The notes beneath the pieces were generated by a model. It ran no database searches, had not been told where the DNA came from, and saw only the letters and a list, made by a program, of their open reading frames with translations. From an uncultured Rhodoferax sp. (GTDB lineage: Bacteria > Pseudomonadota > Gammaproteobacteria > Burkholderiales > Burkholderiaceae_C), in contig CAKZJN010000484.1 in NCBI GenBank assembly GCA_936943465.1, positions 1-5,775 of the forward strand: 5,775 bases of DNA, given 5' to 3'. Position numbers and translations under genes: made by a program. How positions within the stretch are numbered: position 1 is the stretch's first letter; each line of letters starts with the position of its first letter. This document shows, piece after piece, positions 5,009-5,775 of this stretch.

Positions 5009-5775
5009 GGCATCTGAAACACCTGGGCGGCCCGGGTCAGCAGCACGCCGCTGGTGTTCAGGCCATCGGCCGCTTCGGCTGACTGCCCTACCAGCGCTGC
5101 GTTTTGCTGGGTAACGCCGTCGAGGTGGGTAATGGACTGGTTCACCTGTTCAATGCCACCGGCTTGCTCCAGCGTGGCCTGGGTAATGCCCTGAATCAGG
5201 TTGCCGACCTCGCGCACCGAATCCACCACCTGGTCGATGGTGCTGGCCGCGCTGCGCATTTGCTGGGTGCCTTCGGAAATCTGGTCGGTGGAGTGGGAAA
5301 TGAGGCCCCGGATTTCCTTCGCCGCTGCGGCACTGCGTTGCGCCAGTGCCCGCACCTCGGATGCGACCACGGCAAATCCCCGCCCTTGGTCGCCGGCGCG
5401 CGCGGCCTCCACTGCTGCGTTCAGGGCCAGGATGTTGGTCTGGAAGGCAATGCCCTCAATCACGCCAATGATTTCCTGCACCTTGGCCGAGGAGGAGTCG
5501 ATGGCCGTCATGATTTGCCCCAGCTCGTGGACCGCTTGGCCACCGGCCTGCGCCACATCGGTGCTGCGGGCGCTTTGGCGCGCGACTTCGGCGGCCACTT
5601 CGGACGTGCGCCGCACAGCAATCGACAGGTTGTCCATGGACGCGGAGGTTTCCTGCAGGCTTTGTGCCTGCGACTCGGTGCGCTCGGACAGGTTCAGACC
5701 ACCTTCCGCAATTTCCTGCGTGGCTTGGGTGAAATTGGCAATCTCCACACGCACATCGCCCACCACGGCCTGCAG
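5005..5775 (-). CDS. Methyl-accepting chemotaxis protein, C-terminal signalling domain (5' part outside window)
   Basis: The visible 256 residues are the cytoplasmic antiparallel coiled-coil of a chemoreceptor, which controls the CheA/CheW kinase array. The highly conserved hairpin tip is present, with EGIAFQTNILALNAAVEAAR (visible residues 107-126), GDQGRGFAVVASEVRALAQRS (128-148) and AAKEIRGLI (151-159). An N-terminal methylation segment SLQETSASM (39-47) lies before it, and a candidate second segment (EQAGGIEQVNQSI, 203-215) after it. The spacing is that of the 36-heptad class seen in E. coli Tsr/Tar. The tail ends RAAQVFQMP without an NWETF-like CheR/CheB docking peptide. The ligand-binding, membrane and HAMP regions lie beyond 5775, so the stimulus cannot be inferred. 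The reading frame is open to the window edge; the GTG at 5766 is an internal valine codon, not a start. The stop codon TAG (5007-5005) overlaps the stop codon of the convergent gene. Confidence 0.95.
   Translation of the reverse strand: MQAVVGDVRVEIANFTQATQEIAEGGLNLSERTESQAQSLQETSASMDNLSIAVRRTSEVAAEVARQSARSTDVAQAGGQAVHELGQIMTAIDSSSAKVQEIIGVIEGIAFQTNILALNAAVEAARAGDQGRGFAVVASEVRALAQRSAAAAKEIRGLISHSTDQISEGTQQMRSAASTIDQVVDSVREVGNLIQGITQATLEQAGGIEQVNQSITHLDGVTQQNAALVGQSAEAADGLNTSGVLLTRAAQVFQMP

Noticed and set aside
1..5775. tRNA, rRNA, CRISPR arrays, insertion sequences, toxin-antitoxin or defence islands
   Set aside because: No regular spaced repeats, transposase motifs, tRNA-like cloverleaf or defence-type genes were found on either strand.

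Overview
The window looks like ordinary chromosomal DNA from a GC-rich Gram-negative bacterium. The gene content suggests a betaproteobacterium, possibly Comamonadaceae such as a Rhodoferax relative. That placement rests on the general character of the proteins: an AmpG permease, a periplasmic M48 protease, a GGEEF protein and an MCP with a beta/gamma-type signalling tip. No database search was possible. There are seven protein genes, two of them cut by the window edges. I see no rRNA, tRNA, CRISPR array, insertion sequence or phage structural gene.

Layout, left to right. Positions 1-419 (minus) hold the receiver domain of an OmpR/PhoB-type response regulator whose DNA-binding domain lies outside the window. 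Its upstream region carries a 10-bp-spaced direct repeat that could be an operator. Next is a long near-palindrome (499-584) that begins one base past the stop codon of ampG (585-1925, minus), an inner-membrane muropeptide permease. Only 59 bp separate ampG from a divergently transcribed periplasmic zinc protease of family M48 (1985-2839, plus). A 103-bp gap with a perfect 16-bp palindrome leads to a small protein resembling the DUF2591/NinX family (2943-3302, plus). This converges on a soluble diguanylate cyclase (3347-4372, minus). A 141-bp divergent intergenic region separates the cyclase from an acidic protein of 164 residues that I do not recognise (4514-5008, plus). That gene's stop codon overlaps the stop codon of a methyl-accepting chemotaxis protein (5005-5775, minus), of which only the C-terminal signalling domain is present.

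Functionally the window falls into two themes. The first is envelope maintenance: AmpG recovers cell-wall fragments, the M48 protease likely handles periplasmic or outer-membrane protein quality control, and the two share a short divergent promoter region. The second is signal transduction: a response regulator, a c-di-GMP synthase and a chemoreceptor. No gene order here demonstrates a single pathway, and nothing amounts to a clear undescribed system. The points most worth following are the non-coding structures (the 86-bp hairpin after ampG and the crossing complementary blocks before the cyclase start) and the unrecognised 164-residue protein.
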